Below, piece after piece: positions 26,692 to 35,798 of a stretch of DNA of 64,000 nt. The position numbers were made by a program, and so were the translations under genes. Within the stretch, counting starts at the first letter, position 1. Every line of letters starts with the position of its first letter. The notes under the pieces are model-generated. The model was given only the letters and a program-made list of their open reading frames with translations. It was not told the origin of the DNA and searched no databases. This DNA is from Streptomyces violaceoruber (GTDB lineage: Bacteria > Actinomycetota > Actinomycetes > Streptomycetales > Streptomycetaceae), in assembly GCF_033406955.1 (NCBI RefSeq), contig NZ_CP137734.1, positions 4,030,001 through 4,094,000 of the forward strand. The letters are read 5' to 3'.

Positions 26692-27591
26692 CTACGACCA
26701 GCTCTGGCCGGTCAGCAGCTCGTAGGCCTCCACGTACTTGGCGCGGGTGGCGTCCACGACCTGCTGCGGCAGCGGCGGCGGGGGCTGCTCGCTCTTCCGG
26801 TCCCAGCCGGACTCGGCCGAGGTCAGCCAGTCCCGCACGAACTGCTTGTCGTACGACGGCTGCGCGCGGCCCGGCTGCCACCGGTCGGCCGGCCAGAAGC
26901 GGGAGGAGTCCGGGGTGAGGACCTCGTCGGCGAGGACCAGGTCGTCCCCGTCGAAGCCGAACTCGAACTTGGTGTCCGCGAGGACGATGCCGCGCTCGCG
27001 GGCGATGTCCCGGGCGCGGGAGTAGACGGCGAGGGTGGCCTGGCGCAGGGCGGCCGCGGTGTCCGCGCCGACCTGGCGGGCGACCTCCTCGTAGGAGACG
27101 TTCTCGTCGTGCTCGCCGACCTCGGCCTTGGTGGCCGGGGTGAAGATCGGGGCGGGCAGCTCCGAGCCGTCGACGAGTCCCTCGGGCAGGGCGAGGCCGC
27201 ACACGGTGCGGGTCTCGTCGTACTCCGCCAGGCCGGAGCCGGTGAGGTAGCCGCGGGCCACGCACTCCACGGGGACCATCCGCAGCGACTTGCAGACCAG
27301 GGCGCGGCCCTCCCAGTCGGCGGGGGCGCCGGGGGGCAGCTCGGTGCTCAGGACGTGGTTGGGGGCCAGGTCGGCGAGCTGGTCGAACCACCACAGGGAG
27401 AGCTGGGTGAGGACCCGGCCCTTGTCGGGGATCTCGGTCGGCAGCACCCAGTCGTAGGCGGAGATGCGGTCGCTGGCGACCATCACGAGGTCGCCCGCCT
27501 CGTTCCGGTACAGCTCGCGCACCTTGCCGGTGTGCAGATGCACCAGACCCGGAACCTGGATCGGCTCGGGCTTTTCAACGAATCCGGACAC
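26692..27591 (-). CDS. purC: SAICAR synthetase (phosphoribosylaminoimidazole-succinocarboxamide synthase)
   Basis: 299 residues. It joins CAIR and aspartate using ATP. Visible are HTGKVRELYRNEAGDLVMVA, SDRISAYDWVLPTEIPDKG, VECVARGYLTGSGLAEYDET, LADTKFEFGFDGDDLVLADE and TPDSSRFWPADRWQ. The GTG start at 27591 has GGAGG four bases upstream, which rejects the much longer open frame. It stands alone, away from the other pur genes. Confidence 0.95.
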   Translation of the reverse strand: MSGFVEKPEPIQVPGLVHLHTGKVRELYRNEAGDLVMVASDRISAYDWVLPTEIPDKGRVLTQLSLWWFDQLADLAPNHVLSTELPPGAPADWEGRALVCKSLRMVPVECVARGYLTGSGLAEYDETRTVCGLALPEGLVDGSELPAPIFTPATKAEVGEHDENVSYEEVARQVGADTAAALRQATLAVYSRARDIARERGIVLADTKFEFGFDGDDLVLADEVLTPDSSRFWPADRWQPGRAQPSYDKQFVRDWLTSAESGWDRKSEQPPPPLPQQVVDATRAKYVEAYELLTGQSWS

Positions 27592-27713
27592 GGTTCCTCC
27601 CCGTGGTTCTGAACAGTACGTCGATTGTCCCGTACGTCGGAGGGAGGGCGAGCGGCGGGGCGACGGGCCCGGCGACCGGCGGGGCGGCGGGCGGGGCGGC
27701 GGGGGTGCGCGGC

Positions 27714-29231
27714 TCAGTCCCGTTTGCAGATGCGGTCCAGGAGGTTGGCCGTGGCGCGCTGGACGCGCGGGTCGACGTGGCCGGGGCGGTCCAGGGCCGG
27801 GGACCAGGCGAACGTGCCGGACGCGAAGACCCAGGCGCCCGACGGGGCCCGGTACAGCGACGTCTCCTGGTGGCGCCGGACGCCGTCCACGTCGGCGTAC
27901 GGGGAGTGGGCGAGCAGGACCCGCTCGTCGTGCTCGGGGAGCGCGGTGCGCGGGAAGTAGCGGTCGGCCTCGCCCGCCACCAGGTCCTCGATCTCGTCGC
28001 CCTCGTGCGCTCCGGTGGCCTCCCAGAGCCAGTGACCGGCGTTGCGGACGATCATCGGGTGGGGTTCGGGGACGCGGCCGGCGTACTGGATGCCGAGCAG
28101 CTGCTGCTCGGGGCGGTCGATCTCCCGCCACAGCGCGGGCCGGCCGGGGCCCTTGCGTTTGCGGCAGGTCAGCAGGCGGTCGGCGACACCGGAGGGGGAA
28201 GGGGCCAGCTCCACCTGCCAGTACATGGTGTTGGCGGAGAGGAAGACCAGGGACGTGCCCCGGTCGCGGGCCAGTTCCGCGGTGCGGCGCATGGCGGTGG
28301 ACCAGTACTCGTCGTGGCCGGGGAAGACCAGGCCCCGGTAGCGGGCCGGGTCGACCCGGCCGGAGTGCAGGTCGCGGGCGTCGGCGTAGGCGAGGTCGTA
28401 GCCGTAGCGCTCGGCGAAGCGGATGAAGTCGTAGGCGTGGCCCACGTGGAGGGGCAGCCCGGCGCCCGCGTACGGGCGGTCGAAGGAGACGGTCGTCGCG
28501 GCGTCCGCCTCGCCGAGGAGCCGGCCCTCCTCGTCCCAGGCGTGGTAGAGGCTGGCACCCGTGCGGCCGTCCTCGGGATAGAGGTTGTACGCCTGCCAGG
28601 TGACGTCCGGCAGGAGGAGCAGCAGGTCGGCCGGGTGGTCGTCACGGACCGTGAAGGGGACGTGGGAGCGGTAGCCGTCGGCGGTGGTGAGCACGGCCAC
28701 GTACGCGCCGATGTTCCAGTACGTGGGGATCTGCAGGCGCCAGGACAGCCACCAGTGGTGGCAGGAGACCGTGCGGTCGGCGGCGAGCGGCGGGGGCTGG
28801 ACGATGCCGGACAGGCGGGGGCTGGTGGTGATCTTGGCGGCGCCGTCGCCGCCGTAGTGTCCGATCCGGTACACGTCGACGCTGAACTGCTGCGGCGGGT
28901 CGACGGTGACGTGGAAGTCGATGGCCTCGCCGGGGGCGGCGGCTCCCGTCGCGGTGAAGCCCTTGATCTGGCGGCGGACGTCGTCCGCGGCGCGGGGGCC
29001 GCCGTCGGAGTCGGTGCCGGTTCCCGTGGGGATGCGGGTGCGGGTGCCCGTGGTGGTGTCGGTGCCGGTGCCGGTGCGGTCCTGGTCCGCGTACCAGGCG
29101 ACCACCTGGCCGGTGTCGCCGAAGTACGTCTCGCCGCCGCGCAGCCAGGGGACCGGCCCCTGGCCGAAGGGGTCCGTCACGGCGTGCGCGAGTGCTCCCG
29201 ACTCCCAACGGCGGATCTGCTCGGAGCCCAT
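27714..29231 (-). CDS. N,N-dimethylformamidase beta subunit-like protein
   Basis: 505 residues, similar throughout to the large-subunit family of N,N-dimethylformamidase: WYADQDR near the N-terminus, QFSVDVYRIGHYGGDGAAK, LLLLLPDVTWQAYNLYPEDG, FPGHDEYWSTAMRRTAELAR, and VFLSANTMYWQV. The YW and DE residues of the known iron site environment fall in VFPGHDEYW, but I cannot verify the ligands. No small subunit gene lies nearby, so the substrate is doubtful. A linker of TGTGTDTTTGTRTRIPTGTG repeats lies near residue 55. The ATG at 29231 follows GGGAGGGG. Confidence 0.8.
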   Translation of the reverse strand: MGSEQIRRWESGALAHAVTDPFGQGPVPWLRGGETYFGDTGQVVAWYADQDRTGTGTDTTTGTRTRIPTGTGTDSDGGPRAADDVRRQIKGFTATGAAAPGEAIDFHVTVDPPQQFSVDVYRIGHYGGDGAAKITTSPRLSGIVQPPPLAADRTVSCHHWWLSWRLQIPTYWNIGAYVAVLTTADGYRSHVPFTVRDDHPADLLLLLPDVTWQAYNLYPEDGRTGASLYHAWDEEGRLLGEADAATTVSFDRPYAGAGLPLHVGHAYDFIRFAERYGYDLAYADARDLHSGRVDPARYRGLVFPGHDEYWSTAMRRTAELARDRGTSLVFLSANTMYWQVELAPSPSGVADRLLTCRKRKGPGRPALWREIDRPEQQLLGIQYAGRVPEPHPMIVRNAGHWLWEATGAHEGDEIEDLVAGEADRYFPRTALPEHDERVLLAHSPYADVDGVRRHQETSLYRAPSGAWVFASGTFAWSPALDRPGHVDPRVQRATANLLDRICKRD

Positions 29232-29395
29232 GGGACAGTCCCCTCCCTCGTGCCCCCGTGGTCGTGCGTATGACGAACGCCTTTGCCATGTGCGCGATCG
29301 GTCCCAGCACATCACATTTCGCACGCGGGCTGTCACTGTTCGTCGCGAACTGGCCGAAAGTGGAATAGGAGGGTCCGATTCGTCGGGGCCCGGGG

Positions 29396-31390
29396 TCAGA
29401 CCAGACGCACCGGCTTCTCGGGACGTATGCCGAGGTCGGTCATCCAGGCGCGCAGCGGCCCCGGGTCGCCGGTCTCGACGAGGCTGAGCACGCTGGGCGC
29501 CAGGTCCGCGGTGCGGGCGCCGTCGAACAGCAGCGAGGGCCCGTCGAGCCAGTCGAGGCCGGGGGCCGCCCCGGCGGTGTCCATCGCCGCGCAGCACACC
29601 ATCGCGGTGATGTGCGCGGTGAGGATCTCGCGCCCGGTGCGCGGGGGCTGAAGCGGGAGGAGGGGGAGCACGCGGTCGTCCCAGAGGGCCGCGTCGGGAC
29701 CGGCTCCGGCTCCCGGTTGCGGAGTCGGCGACGTGGCCCCGGCCGCGTCGGGCCGCGCCCGAGCCTCCTCGCGGGCCAGCTGCGCGCTGAGCCCGGCGGC
29801 CAGGGCGGCGCCACGGGCGGTGGTGCCGGCGAGATCGTCCTCGTCGTCCTCGTCGCCCTCGTCGTAGGCGGCGTGGTCGGCGTGGTCGGCGTACGGCGCA
29901 TGTGGGGCTTCGTCGTCGGCGTCCGGCACGTGCAGGGCTTCGTCGTCCGCGTACGGCGCATGCGGGGCTTCGTCGTCCGCGTACGGCACGTGTGGATGCG
30001 GGGTGCCGCCCCCGGCCGATGCCTCCGTCCGTGCCTCGCCGGCCGCCTCGGTGCCGGTGCCGGCACCGGTGACAGGGGGGACGGTGACCGCGTTGTCCGG
30101 GGTCGTGAGGTGGTCCAGGACGCGGGCCAGGGTCGGGCCGTCCGTGCCCGGAGCGACGCCCCCGGCGGCGCGGCGGACGCCCAGGGTGTCCAGCACGCGG
30201 TGCAGGCGGGCCGCGTCCGTGCGCCAGGTCCGGTCGACGACCTCCTCGGGATACTCGTCCCACCCCACCGGCGACCAGTCCGGGCCGGTCTCGGCGGGCC
30301 CGCCGTGGAACAGACGCGCGGCGAGGAGCGAGACCGCCTCGTCCATCACCCCGGGCTCCTCCAGCAGGTCACAGGCGGGGCGCTCGCCGAGGCGGGAGGC
30401 GAAGCCCTCGGCCAGGCGGTCCCGGCGCGACAGCTCCGTGAGGGCGGCGACGACACCGACGTCCAGCCGGGAGGGCCAGCGGCCCATCCGCCAGGCCGGC
30501 AGCGCCACCCGGGTCAGCAGCCGGTCCCAGCCCGCGTACGCGAGCCCGACCTGCTCCTGCGCGACGATCCGCAGACCGTAGTCCACAGCCTGTGCACGCT
30601 CGGCGGCCGCGGCCGCGACCCCGCGCTCCATCTCGGTCGCGTGATCCCGGCAACCGCGCAGCAGCAGCCGGGACGCCCAGCCGAGGCCCGCGCACGCCAC
30701 GCGGGACAGCGGATCTCGTCGGCCTGCCGAGGCCACCGCCACCGCGGCGTCCAGGCCCCGTATGAAACGCCGGGCCGCGGCTATGTCGGGGTGCGCCGAG
30801 GGCCCCGTACCGGCGACGACCGGGGCGAGGACGGCGCGCAGCTCGCCCACCCGCATCCACCACAGGAACGGTGAGCCGATGACCAGGACGGGCGCGGCGG
30901 CCGGGCTCCGGCGGTGGGCGGGGCCGCTCAGGCCGGCCGGGTCGTCGTCGTGCCGCTCCGCCGGGGGCGGGCCGTGGGCCGGGTGGGTGCGGTCCTCCAG
31001 CCAGCTGTCGCAGTCCGGGGTGAGCGCTATCGCGGAGGGGGCGGGGACGTCGAGGCGGTCGGCCAGGTCGCGCACCATCCGGTAGAGGTCGGGCGCCGAC
31101 TCCTCGGCGACCGTGACCGTGGGGGTCACGGCGGGCCGGGAGCGGGCCACGACCAGGGCGACTCCGGCGGCGGCCAGCAGGACGAGCAGCGCGAGGACGG
31201 ACACGACCCAGCGCAGGACGTCCCAGGCGGCGCCCGCCAGGTGCCCGGTGGAGCCGCCGACGAGGAGGATCACGGCGACGGCGGCGGGCAGCAGGGCCAC
31301 GGCCAGCGCGCGGCTGCGGACCCGCAGCACCGCCAGTGCCCGGGCACGCGCGGCCTGAGCACCCATCTCCACACCACCGATACCGGTCAC
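29396..31390 (-). CDS. M48-like membrane protein lacking the HExxH site
   Basis: 664 residues. Two N-terminal membrane segments (ALAVALLPAAVAVILLV, LRWVVSVLALLVLLAAAGVA) are followed by a region laid out like M48 peptidases: the DLADRLDVPAPSAIALTPDC start and LVIGSPFLWWMRVGELRAVL. The next residues, where M48 enzymes carry HExxH, read APVVAG, so a catalytic zinc site is absent. An acidic, His-rich repeat insert covers residues 465-520. The likely role is a non-catalytic membrane protein. GTG start at 31390 with GAGG upstream; an ATG at 31366 is an alternative. Confidence 0.7.
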   Translation of the reverse strand: MTGIGGVEMGAQAARARALAVLRVRSRALAVALLPAAVAVILLVGGSTGHLAGAAWDVLRWVVSVLALLVLLAAAGVALVVARSRPAVTPTVTVAEESAPDLYRMVRDLADRLDVPAPSAIALTPDCDSWLEDRTHPAHGPPPAERHDDDPAGLSGPAHRRSPAAAPVLVIGSPFLWWMRVGELRAVLAPVVAGTGPSAHPDIAAARRFIRGLDAAVAVASAGRRDPLSRVACAGLGWASRLLLRGCRDHATEMERGVAAAAAERAQAVDYGLRIVAQEQVGLAYAGWDRLLTRVALPAWRMGRWPSRLDVGVVAALTELSRRDRLAEGFASRLGERPACDLLEEPGVMDEAVSLLAARLFHGGPAETGPDWSPVGWDEYPEEVVDRTWRTDAARLHRVLDTLGVRRAAGGVAPGTDGPTLARVLDHLTTPDNAVTVPPVTGAGTGTEAAGEARTEASAGGGTPHPHVPYADDEAPHAPYADDEALHVPDADDEAPHAPYADHADHAAYDEGDEDDEDDLAGTTARGAALAAGLSAQLAREEARARPDAAGATSPTPQPGAGAGPDAALWDDRVLPLLPLQPPRTGREILTAHITAMVCCAAMDTAGAAPGLDWLDGPSLLFDGARTADLAPSVLSLVETGDPGPLRAWMTDLGIRPEKPVRLV
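29865..30000 (-). repeat. In-frame imperfect repeats coding (P)HAPYADDEA units
   Basis: Three full units and two partial ones of about 14 codons (HVPYADDEAPHAPYADDEA, LHVPDADDEAPHAPYADHAD), followed by an acidic run. The DNA units are highly similar, so copy number could vary between strains. Confidence 0.8.
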
Positions 31391-31634
31391 GGCCGGACCT
31401 CACCCCCTCATCGCTGTCCTGTCTGTCCTGGACCGTCCTGCTGCTCTTGCGTGCTTCCGCTCTTGCTCACTCCACCCACTGTGGCACCCGGCACTGACAT
31501 CGCAATGCCGGTGGGCCAAGTGCCGGAACGCTTGCGCGGCACCATAGTTGGGGCCCCGGCCCCCGTCAGCCGTATGGCCCATCGGTCACCCGATGGAATG
31601 GCTTTGGGGAAAGGTGAAGACGGACAGCAAAGGT

Positions 31635-31668
31635 CAGGCCCCGACTCCTGAGACGGAGCCGGGGCCTG
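31635..31668 (-). terminator. Terminator of purD
   Basis: Stem CAGGCCCCG / CGGGGCCTG with a 16-nt loop that can pair (ACTCC...GGAGC), located 29 nt after the purD stop. Confidence 0.75.
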
Positions 31669-31696
31669 CCGGGTTCGGTGACCGGGGGGTGCGGGG

Positions 31697-32947
31697 CTAC
31701 GCGCCCGCCGCCTTCGCCGCGATGTCGGTGCGGTGCTGCGAGCCGTCGAGGCCGATACGGGCGACGGCCCGGTAGGCCCGGTCGCGGGCCTCGGTCAGGT
31801 CGGCGCCGGTGGCCGTGACGGAGAGGACGCGGCCCCCGGCGCTGACGACGGCGTCGCCCTCGGCGCGGGTGCCGGCGTGCAGTACGTAGGCGTGCGGGGC
31901 GTCCTGGGCGGCCACCTCGTCGAGGCCGGTGATCGGGTCGCCGGTGCGCGGGGTGCCGGGGTAGTTGTGCGAGGCGACGACCACGGTGACGGCCGCCTCG
32001 TCGCTCCAGCGCAGCGGCTCGAGGTCGGCGAGGTTGCCGGTGGCGGCGGCCATCAGCAGACCGGCGAGCGGGGTCTTCAGCCGGGCCAGCACGACCTGGG
32101 TCTCGGGGTCGCCGAAACGGGCGTTGAACTCGATCACGCGCACACCGCGCGAGGTGATCGCGAGCCCGGCGTACAGAAGTCCGGAGAACGGGGTGCCGCG
32201 GCGGCGCATCTCGTCGACCGTCGGCTGGAGCACGCTCTGTACGACCTCGTCGACCAGCTTCGGGTCGGCCCAGGGCAGCGGGGAGTAGGCGCCCATGCCG
32301 CCGGTGTTCGGGCCCTCGTCGCCGTCGAGGGCGCGCTTGAAGTCCTGGGCGGGCTGGAGCGGGCGGACGTTCTCGCCGTCGGTGACGGCGAACAGGGAGA
32401 CCTCGGGGCCGTCCAGGAACTCCTCGACGACGACGCGGTCGCAGGCGTTCGCGTGCGCGCGGGCCGCCTCGACGTCGTCGGTGACGACGACGCCCTTGCC
32501 CGCGGCCAGCCCGTCGTCCTTGACGACGTAGGGCGCGCCGAAGGCGGCGAGGGCCGCGTCGACCTCGGCGGGGTTGGTGCAGACGTAGGAGCGGGCCGTG
32601 GGCACGCCCGCGCCGGCCATCACGTCCTTGGCGAAGGCCTTGGAGCCCTCCAGCCGGGCCGCCTCCCCCGAGGGACCGAAGACCGGGATGCCCGCCTCGC
32701 GGACGGCGTCGGCGACCCCGGCGACCAGGGGCGCCTCGGGCCCGACGACGACCAGCTCGGCGCCGAGCCGGCCGGCCAGCGCGGTGACGGCCGCGCCGTC
32801 GAGGGCGTCGACCTGGTGCAGTTCGGCGACCTCGGCGATACCGGCGTTGCCGGGTGCGCAGTGCAGCGCGGTGACGTCGGGGTCGAGGGACAGGGAACGG
32901 CACAGGGCGTGTTCGCGGGCGCCGCCGCCGATGACAAGGACCTTCAC
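31697..32947 (-). CDS. purD: Phosphoribosylamine-glycine ligase (GAR synthetase)
   Basis: 416 residues of the ATP-grasp family: MKVLVIGGGAREHALCRSL, VVVGPEAPLVAGVAD, VVKDDGLAAGKGVVV, VEEFLDGPEVSLFA, DEGPNTGGMGAYSP and IEFNARFGDPETQ. It makes GAR from phosphoribosylamine, glycine and ATP. The GTG start at 32947 has no ribosome site but sits seven bases after TAGGCT, a good -10 hexamer, so the mRNA is probably leaderless. A far longer open frame upstream is rejected. Confidence 0.95.
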   Translation of the reverse strand: MKVLVIGGGAREHALCRSLSLDPDVTALHCAPGNAGIAEVAELHQVDALDGAAVTALAGRLGAELVVVGPEAPLVAGVADAVREAGIPVFGPSGEAARLEGSKAFAKDVMAGAGVPTARSYVCTNPAEVDAALAAFGAPYVVKDDGLAAGKGVVVTDDVEAARAHANACDRVVVEEFLDGPEVSLFAVTDGENVRPLQPAQDFKRALDGDEGPNTGGMGAYSPLPWADPKLVDEVVQSVLQPTVDEMRRRGTPFSGLLYAGLAITSRGVRVIEFNARFGDPETQVVLARLKTPLAGLLMAAATGNLADLEPLRWSDEAAVTVVVASHNYPGTPRTGDPITGLDEVAAQDAPHAYVLHAGTRAEGDAVVSAGGRVLSVTATGADLTEARDRAYRAVARIGLDGSQHRTDIAAKAAGA

Positions 32948-32960
32948 GGGGTGAAGCCTA
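32948..32960 (-). promoter_or_regulatory. purD: Leaderless promoter -10 box of purD
   Basis: On the minus strand TAGGCT is followed by seven bases (TCACCCC) and the GTG start. A TANNNT -10 at this distance places +1 at the start codon. The same arrangement (TAGGCT + 7 + ATG) precedes the isomerase gene starting at 15025. Confidence 0.6.
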
Positions 32961-33066
32961 ATGGGAGCGGGCCGGTGCGGTTTGTGCGGGCTTCCGAAGG
33001 GACGGGAGGCGCAGGCTCGTACCTTCCTCCAGGCCCGGCGGCGGACCGACGGCGGACCGACGGCGG

Positions 33067-35433
33067 CTACTCGTTCGTGATCTCCTCGACCACCGTGGCG
33101 CCCAGCTCGCGGACCAGCAGCTCCTTGCCGGAAAGAGCCGACTCGTCGAGGTCCGGGTCGTCGTCCTCGGGGATGTCGTCCTCGGGGGAGACCGGGGGCG
33201 GCTCGGGAGCCGAGGGCCGGGGGGCGGGAGCGGGCGCCGGGGCCGACGCGGGGGCCTGCGGTGGCGCGGCGGGTGTGGACGCGGACGCCGACGGCCGCTG
33301 GGCGGGCGCGCCCCCGCCGAAGCCGCCACCGCCACCGAAGCCGCCAGCGCCAGCGGATCCGCCGCCGAAGCCGCCGCCCCCGGACCCGCCGAGGCCGCCG
33401 GAGGGGCCGGAAGGACCGCCGGCGGGCGGGGGCGCCGCGCCGCCGCCGGACGGGTCGACGACCGCGTCGATCTTCCACTGCACGTTGAACTGCTCGGCCA
33501 GGGCCTGCCGCAGCACGTCCTCGCTGCCGCTGCTCACGAAGTTGTCGCGGGCGCCGGCGTTGACGAAGCCGAGTTGGAGGGAGGTGCCGTCGAAGCCGGT
33601 CACCTGGGCGTTCTGGCTGAGCAGGATCCAGGTGAAGCGGCGGCGGTTCTTGACCGCTTCCAGGATGTTGGGCCAGAGCGAACGGGGGTCGACCCCGGAA
33701 GCGCCCGGCGGCGGCGAGACGGGCGCGGGGGCTGCCGCCGCGGGAGCCGGCGCCTGGGCCGGAGTCGCGGCGGGGCCGGAGGCGGGGGCAGCCGGGGTCC
33801 GGGGCTGTCCACCTCCCGCCGGTGTCGCCGTGGGCCATCCACCGGGGCGGCGCCCGCCACCCGCGGGGGCCGCACTCGGCCAGGCACCGGGCGCGGACGC
33901 CGTAGCGGGAGTGGGAGCCGGAGCGGGAGCGGCAGCCGGTGAGGGAGTCGCAGGCGAAGGTGGGGCAGGCGCGGGAGCGACGTCGGCGGAAGAGGGCGCG
34001 GCCTGCGGGTGTCCGCCACCGGGGGGAGCCCCACCCGCGTCGGAGGCGGGACCGGTACCAGCGCCGGCACCGTCACCGGCACCGGCAGCCACGTCGGCGG
34101 AAGGGTCACCGCCCGGCGGGGTCCCGGCGCCCTGCCCCCGTACCGCCGCACGGGCCGCGGCGGGCCCGCCGCCCGGCACCGGAGCCGCGACGGGCGCCGC
34201 GGCCCCCGCACCGGCGTGCGCCTCGGGCCCGGGCACGTACCCCATGGCGGGAGCGCCCGCACCGCCCGAGAACTGCACCCCGCGCTCGATCCGGTCCAGC
34301 CGGGCCATCACGGACCGCTCGTCGCCGTACGCGGCGGGCAGCATCACGCGCGCGCAGATCAGCTCCAGCTGGAGGCGCGGCGAGTGGGCACCGCGCATCT
34401 CGGTGAGCCCCTCGTTGACGATGTCGGCGGCACGGCTCAGCTCGGCGGCGCCGAAGGACCGGGCCTGCTCCTGCATCCGCTCGACGACGTCGGCGGGGGC
34501 GTCGATCAGCCCCTTCTCCGCGGCGTCGGGCACGGCGGCGAGGATCACCAGGTCACGCAGGCGCTCCAGCAGGTCGGTGACGAAGCGACGCGGATCGTGG
34601 CCCCCCTCGATCACGTGGTCCACGACCCCGAAGGCGGCGGAGCCGTCCCCGGAGACGAAGGACTCGACGACGGAGTCGAGCAGCGAGCCGTCCGTGTAGC
34701 CCAGCAGGGAGGTGGTCATGTCGTACGTCACACCGTCGGCACCGGCGCCCGCGAGGAGCTGGTCCATGACGGACATGGAGTCACGCACGGAGCCCGCGCC
34801 GGCCCGCACCACGAGCGGGAGCACGCCCTCCTCGACCGCGATGCCCTCCCGGCCGCACACCTCGGCGAGGTAGTCGCGCAGGGTGCCGGGCGGCACGAGC
34901 CGGAACGGATAGTGGTGGGTCCGCGACCGGATGGTCCCGATGACCTTCTCGGGCTCGGTGGTCGCGAAGATGAACTTCAGATGCTCCGGCGGCTCCTCGA
35001 CGACCTTCAGCAGGGCGTTGAAGCCCTGCGGGGAGACCATGTGGGCCTCGTCGATGATGTAGATCTTGTACCGGCTGGAGGCGGGCCCGAAGAAGGCCTT
35101 CTCGCGCAGGTCACGGGCGTCGTCCACACCGCCGTGCGAGGCGGCGTCGATCTCGATGACGTCGATCGAACCCGGCCCGTTGCGCGCGAGGTCGCGGCAG
35201 GACTGGCACTCGCCGCACGGGGTCGGCGTGGGGCCCTGCTCGCAGTTCAGGCAGCGGGCCAGGATCCGGGCGCTGGTCGTCTTGCCGCAGCCGCGCGGAC
35301 CGCTGAACAGGTACGCGTGATTGACCCGGTTGTTCCGCAGCGCCTGCTGCAGCGGGTCGGTGACATGCCCCTGCCCAATGACCTCGGCGAAGGACTCCGG
35401 GCGGTAACGGCGGTAGAGCGCGAGAGACGACAC
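33067..35433 (-). CDS. dnaX: DNA polymerase III subunit gamma/tau
   Basis: 788 residues. The clamp-loader AAA+ domain carries Walker A GPRGCGKTTSARILARCLNC with its zinc-binding cysteines (CLNCEQGPTPTPCGECQSC), Walker B IYIIDEAHM and the SRC-like IRSRTHHYPF. It is followed by domain III and a very long Pro/Ala/Gly-rich tau linker (about residues 375-680) before the polymerase-binding C-terminus. The GTG at 35433 gives the usual MSSLALYRRYRPESFAEVIG start. A TATAAC sequence lies nine bases upstream, so it may be transcribed leaderless. The SRP RNA gene lies 53 nt upstream on the same strand. Confidence 0.95.
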   Translation of the reverse strand: MSSLALYRRYRPESFAEVIGQGHVTDPLQQALRNNRVNHAYLFSGPRGCGKTTSARILARCLNCEQGPTPTPCGECQSCRDLARNGPGSIDVIEIDAASHGGVDDARDLREKAFFGPASSRYKIYIIDEAHMVSPQGFNALLKVVEEPPEHLKFIFATTEPEKVIGTIRSRTHHYPFRLVPPGTLRDYLAEVCGREGIAVEEGVLPLVVRAGAGSVRDSMSVMDQLLAGAGADGVTYDMTTSLLGYTDGSLLDSVVESFVSGDGSAAFGVVDHVIEGGHDPRRFVTDLLERLRDLVILAAVPDAAEKGLIDAPADVVERMQEQARSFGAAELSRAADIVNEGLTEMRGAHSPRLQLELICARVMLPAAYGDERSVMARLDRIERGVQFSGGAGAPAMGYVPGPEAHAGAGAAAPVAAPVPGGGPAAARAAVRGQGAGTPPGGDPSADVAAGAGDGAGAGTGPASDAGGAPPGGGHPQAAPSSADVAPAPAPPSPATPSPAAAPAPAPTPATASAPGAWPSAAPAGGGRRPGGWPTATPAGGGQPRTPAAPASGPAATPAQAPAPAAAAPAPVSPPPGASGVDPRSLWPNILEAVKNRRRFTWILLSQNAQVTGFDGTSLQLGFVNAGARDNFVSSGSEDVLRQALAEQFNVQWKIDAVVDPSGGGAAPPPAGGPSGPSGGLGGSGGGGFGGGSAGAGGFGGGGGFGGGAPAQRPSASASTPAAPPQAPASAPAPAPAPRPSAPEPPPVSPEDDIPEDDDPDLDESALSGKELLVRELGATVVEEITNE

Positions 35434-35485
35434 GCATACGAGGTTATAGGCGCCCACCGACAACCGGACCGCCCGCAAAGGAGAC

Positions 35486-35571
35486 GCCCCCCACGCACCC
35501 GCCAGAGCCGACCTACCCTTGCTGCCTTCCGGCCCTGGGGGAGTTCAGTCAGATAGCGCCGCGTGAGGGGC
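35486..35571 (-). ncRNA. ffs: Signal recognition particle RNA (4.5S, small bacterial type)
   Basis: On the minus strand, the 11-bp closing stem GCCCCTCACGC / GCGTGGGGGGC pairs fully (one T-G). The apical domain holds the conserved motif CCGGAAGGCAGCAAGG (symmetric and asymmetric loops with GGAA tetraloop). It lies just upstream of dnaX, a common bacterial arrangement. The true 5' and 3' ends may extend a few bases beyond the stem. Confidence 0.93.
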
Positions 35572-35648
35572 TGGGCCACACGTTACCCGATGTGGGGCCC
35601 CCAGAACGAGTTCGCAAGCACTCCTCGGAGTCATGTAATGTTCTCCGC

Positions 35649-35736
35649 GGAGGATTCGCCTAGTGGCCTAGGGCGCACGCTTGGAAAGCGTGTTGGGGGC
35701 AACCCCTCACGAGTTCGAATCTCGTATCCTCCGCCA
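35649..35736 (+). tRNA. tRNA-Ser (anticodon GGA) with encoded CCA; AICE integration site
   Basis: Acceptor stem GGAGGAT/ATCCTCC, anticodon loop TTGGAAA (GGA), a long variable arm (GTTGGGGGCAACCCCT), T-arm CGAGTTCGAATCTCG, and CCA encoded at 35734-35736. It is 85 nt without CCA. The 3' half from the anticodon loop onward lies in the att repeat and is regenerated by the inserted element, so the gene remains intact. Confidence 0.95.
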
Positions 35737-35768
35737 GTGCCTCACCGGGCACGATGTCGAAGGGCCCC
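35681..35768 (+). repeat. att repeat 1 (attL) in tRNA-Ser
   Basis: 88 bp from TTGGAAAGCGTG in the anticodon loop to GGGCCCC. It is identical to the repeat at 50628-50715 and nearly identical to 55071-55157. The stem that follows (GGGCCCCCTGGAAACAGGGGGCCC, 35763-35786 region) acts as terminator for tRNA-Ser and perhaps int. Confidence 0.92.
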
Positions 35769-35798
35769 CTGGAAACAGGGGGCCCTTCGTCGTTGTCC

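Noticed and set aside
31733..34699. A 988-codon plus-strand frame opposite purD and dnaX
   Set aside because: Antisense to two certain genes; low-complexity Gly/Ala content mirrors the Pro-rich tau linker.
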